Shown here piece after piece: positions 17,447 through 20,066 of a stretch of DNA of 20,066 bases. Source of the DNA: an uncultured Clostridia bacterium (lineage in GTDB: Bacteria; Bacillota; Clostridia; Christensenellales; Aristaeellaceae); contig CAMOUF010000130.1 in assembly GCA_946626395.1 (NCBI GenBank), positions 1 to 20,066 of the forward strand. Reading direction: 5' to 3'. Positions within the stretch are counted from its first letter, which is position 1, and every line of letters begins with the position of its first letter. The notes under the pieces are model-generated. The model had not been told where the DNA came from and ran no database searches. It saw nothing but the letters and a program-made list of their open reading frames with translations. A program made the translations under genes and the position numbers.

Positions 17447-20066
17447 ATGACCAAGGTGAAACTGGCTGAAGCCACGAAGGAAATCAATCAGGAGGCAAGC
17501 GCGATCCTGGAGGACGCAGCGCGCATCCGGCGAAGCCTGGATACCGTGATGCAGACTTTGCGGAAGCAGGAAGCAAAGTTCCAGCGGGAGGAAGAGGAAG
17601 AAAAGGCCCGGAAGCATCAGGAGGAACAGGCCGAGCTGGCCAAGCAGCATGCCAAGGCGTGGACGATGCCGGATGAGGATGTGCCCGCCCCCGCCGCGCC
17701 CTTGCCGGTGAAGGAGCAGCCCAAGGCGGAAGAAAAGCCTGCTCCCAAGATCGAGGAAAAGCCCGCCGCCCCCAAGGCGGAGGAGAAAAAGGCGGAGCCG
17801 GTGAAGGAGCAGCCTAAGGCAGAAGAAAAGCCTGCTCCTAAGACGGAGGAAAAGAAGGAAGCAGCGGAAGAAAAGCCCGCTGCCGCGCCTGCGCCTGTTG
17901 CCGCGCCCGCGCCTCAGCCCGCTCCCGCCGAGCAGCCCAAGCCCGCCGCTCCGGCGGCCCCGGCCAAGCCCGCGGAAAAACCGACTGAAAAGCCCGTGGA
18001 AAATAAGCAGGAAGCCAAGCCTGCCGCCAAGCCCGCTGCCCAGCAGCCCGCCCCCGCGGCCAAGCCCGCTCCCGCCGCCGCGCCCAAGGCCCCCGCTGCC
18101 CAGCAGGGGCAGGCCCGTCCGGCGGCCCGGCCGGCACCCGCGCCCGGTCAGAGCGGCGCCCGGCCTCAAGGCCAGCAGTATGGCCGCCCCGCGAACCCGC
18201 AGGGCCCCTATGGCCGTCCCGCCAATCCCCAGGGTCAGGGCCAGCAGTATGGCCGCCCCGCGAATCCGCAGGGCCCCTATGGCCGTCCCGCCAATCCCCA
18301 GGGCCAGCAGCAGTATGGCCGTCCCGCCGGGCAGGGCCCCTATGGCCGCCCTGCCAATCCCCAGGGCCAGGGCCAGCAGTTTGGCCGCCCCGCTGGCGGA
18401 CAGCAGTATGGCCGTCCCGCCGGACAGGGCCAGGGGGGCAATCGCCCCGCCGCTGGCGGCGCAGCCCGTCCCCAGGGCGGCAGCCGTCCCATGGGCGGCG
18501 GCCGCAGCCGTGGGCCGGAACTGACCCCCGTGGTGGAAAAGGAGAGGGTCAGCAATTACGATCCCAACAAGAAGCAGTACCTGCGCCAGCATGACCCGGA
18601 GCATGTGGCCAAGAACCGCAAGCAGCTCCAGAAGGAAAGCTACAACAGCGGGTACGACGACGATACCATGCGCGGCGGCAAGAAGCGCACCACCAAGAAG
18701 CAGCCTTCCGCCCAGCAGATGATGGCCCCCATCAAGATCGAAAAGGCGTATATGACCGCCGAGACCATCACCGTCAAGGACCTGACCGAGCGCATCGGCA
18801 AGCCCGCCGGCGAAATTTTAAAGAAGCTGCTGATGCTGGGCATCATGTCCAACATCAATTCCGAATTGGATTTCGACACCGCTTCCCTGGTCTGCTCCGA
18901 ATTCGGGGTGGAGCTGGAAATGAAGCTGGATAAAACCGCCGAGGACGCCCTGTCCGAAGCGGATGTGCAGGACGCCGAGGAAGATCTGCTGCCCCGTCCC
19001 CCGGTCATCACCATCATGGGCCACGTGGACCACGGCAAGACCTCTTTGCTGGACTATATCCGCAAGGCCCACGTGACGGCCACTGAGGCAGGCGGCATCA
19101 CCCAGCATATCGGCGCGTATACCGTCAAGCTCAACGGCCGCCAGATTACCTTCCTGGACACCCCCGGCCACGAAGCCTTTACCGCCATGCGTATGCGCGG
19201 CGCCCAGGCTACGGACATCGCCGTGCTGGTGGTGGCTGCCGACGACGGCGTGATGCCCCAGACCATCGAGGCCATCAACCACGCCAAGGCCGCCGACGTG
19301 CCCATCGTGGTGGCCATCAACAAAATGGATAAGCCTGCGGCCAACCCGGACCGCATCATGCAGGATCTGACCAAGTATGAACTGGTGCCCGAGGATTGGG
19401 GCGGCGACACCATCATGGTGCCCGTCAGCGCCGTCACCGGCCAGGGCGTGGACGACCTGCTGGAAATGATCCTGCTCCAGGCCGACACCATGGAGCTCAA
19501 GGCCAACCCCAACCGCATGGCCAAGGGCGTGATTATCGAAGCCAAGCTGGATAAGGCCCGGGGCCCGCTGGCCACCGTGCTGCTCCAGAACGGCACATTG
19601 AAGGTGGGCGACAATATCGTCGCCGGGATGGCTTCCGGCCGCGTCCGCGCCATGGTCAACGACCGGGGCGAGCGGGTGCAGAGCGCCGGGCCCTCCACGC
19701 CTGTGGAAATCTCCGGCTTCAATGAAGTGCCCCTGGCGGGCGACGAAATGTTCGCCGTGGCCGACGACCATCTGAGCCGGCAGGTGGCCCAGGAGCGCCG
19801 AGATAAGCTCAAGGCCGCCCGGGCCAACACCACCAAGGTGAGCCTGGATAACCTGTTCGCGGGCATCACCGAGGGCAAGGTGCAGAACCTGAACATCATC
19901 ATCAAGGCCGACGTGCAGGGCAGCGTGGAGGCGGTGAAGCAGGCGCTGGAAAAGCTGTCCAACGACGAAGGGAAGGTGCGCGTGCTGCATTCCGCCGGGG
20001 GCGCTGTCACCCAGGACGACGGGAACCTGGGCTCCGCCTTTAACGCCATCATCGTGGGCTTCAATA
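17447..20066 (+). CDS. infB: Translation initiation factor IF-2, 3' end beyond window
   Basis: GTPase that brings initiator tRNA to the 30S subunit and promotes subunit joining. 873 codons are present. Order: a charged helical N-terminus (1-70) that I cannot match clearly to the usual IF2 N1 domain; a Lys/Glu/Pro/Ala linker with a duplicated VKEQPKAEEKPAPK block (copies 93 bp apart); eight YGRPA-type repeats (about 245-331); a basic segment; the IF2-N domain (about 445-497, ITVKDLTERIGKPAGEILKKLLMLGI); and the G domain with GHVDHGKT (525-532), DTPGHE (571-576) and NKMD (625-628), then domain II. The ATG at 17447 has only a weak GGGGG-type site; an in-frame GTG at 17426 or TTG at 17414 is possible. 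The C-terminal initiator-tRNA-binding domain is outside the window. Confidence 0.97.
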   Translation, partial: MTKVKLAEATKEINQEASAILEDAARIRRSLDTVMQTLRKQEAKFQREEEEEKARKHQEEQAELAKQHAKAWTMPDEDVPAPAAPLPVKEQPKAEEKPAPKIEEKPAAPKAEEKKAEPVKEQPKAEEKPAPKTEEKKEAAEEKPAAAPAPVAAPAPQPAPAEQPKPAAPAAPAKPAEKPTEKPVENKQEAKPAAKPAAQQPAPAAKPAPAAAPKAPAAQQGQARPAARPAPAPGQSGARPQGQQYGRPANPQGPYGRPANPQGQGQQYGRPANPQGPYGRPANPQGQQQYGRPAGQGPYGRPANPQGQGQQFGRPAGGQQYGRPAGQGQGGNRPAAGGAARPQGGSRPMGGGRSRGPELTPVVEKERVSNYDPNKKQYLRQHDPEHVAKNRKQLQKESYNSGYDDDTMRGGKKRTTKKQPSAQQMMAPIKIEKAYMTAETITVKDLTERIGKPAGEILKKLLMLGIMSNINSELDFDTASLVCSEFGVELEMKLDKTAEDALSEADVQDAEEDLLPRPPVITIMGHVDHGKTSLLDYIRKAHVTATEAGGITQHIGAYTVKLNGRQITFLDTPGHEAFTAMRMRGAQATDIAVLVVAADDGVMPQTIEAINHAKAADVPIVVAINKMDKPAANPDRIMQDLTKYELVPEDWGGDTIMVPVSAVTGQGVDDLLEMILLQADTMELKANPNRMAKGVIIEAKLDKARGPLATVLLQNGTLKVGDNIVAGMASGRVRAMVNDRGERVQSAGPSTPVEISGFNEVPLAGDEMFAVADDHLSRQVAQERRDKLKAARANTTKVSLDNLFAGITEGKVQNLNIIIKADVQGSVEAVKQALEKLSNDEGKVRVLHSAGGAVTQDDGNLGSAFNAIIVGFN
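18179..18438 (+). repeat. infB: Tandem repeat inside infB encoding YGRPANPQG units
   Basis: Eight in-frame copies of a TATGGCCGYCCCGC-type unit encode YGRPA or FGRPA followed by NPQG, GQG or GGQ spacers of 8-13 residues per unit. The longest identical stretches alternate in pairs (NPQGP then NPQGQGQQ), showing recent duplication of two-unit blocks. Confidence 0.85.

Noticed and set aside
17396..18604. 402-residue Gly/Leu/Ala-rich frame on the minus strand
   Set aside because: Antisense of the low-complexity linker of infB; no ribosome binding site or plausible domain.
18818..19990. 390-residue frame on the minus strand
   Set aside because: Antisense shadow of the IF2 G domain, whose GTPase motifs are intact on the plus strand.

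Overview
The window looks like a piece of chromosome from a GC-rich member of the Clostridia (Bacillota). The reasons are the operon order rimP-nusA-ylxR-ylxQ-infB, a NusA without C-terminal AR repeats, strong GGAGG-type ribosome binding sites, sigma-A type promoters, and secreted proteins with short hydrophobic leaders ending in ALAE. The style resembles uncultured gut or rumen lineages near Christensenellales/Aristaeella, but that placement is inference. No phage, plasmid, transposase, CRISPR, tRNA or rRNA gene was seen.

Layout. 1-2120 (minus): an NAD(P)-malic enzyme gene followed by a 2-hydroxycarboxylate (malate/citrate) transporter cut by the window edge; together they suggest malate uptake and decarboxylation. 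2473-3559: divergent tadA (tRNA adenosine deaminase) and a small nitroreductase. 3799-4593: a TraX-family membrane protein. 4817-5152: a small unknown gene ending 3 bp from the end of the convergent gene for a class A penicillin-binding protein (5156-7651, minus). 8063-13444: three large secreted proteins of unknown function in tandem. 13983-14732: an Est30-like carboxylesterase. 15067 to the right edge: rimP-nusA-rnpM(ylxR)-ylxQ-infB, with its own extended -10 promoter and a leader that can fold into an attenuator-like structure; infB runs off the end.

The most unusual content lies between the genes. Nearly every gap over 150 bp holds inverted repeats whose arms are degenerate tandem words with a 7-bp period. 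There are four word families (TTAGAAC, GGCAATA, GAGTACA, GAGGAGT), and within one arm the families switch without breaking the heptad register. Further elements are a 105-bp element with 25-bp near-perfect ends (11436-11540), a perfect 21-bp hairpin (13515-13559), and a 198-bp element (13622-13819) that folds on paper into a cloverleaf with a closing stem, a four-way junction and three arms. This last element is the best candidate for an undescribed structured RNA or palindromic mobile element. IF2 carries an unusual low-complexity linker with eight YGRPA-type repeats.

All calls come from reading the sequence; no database search or folding program was run.
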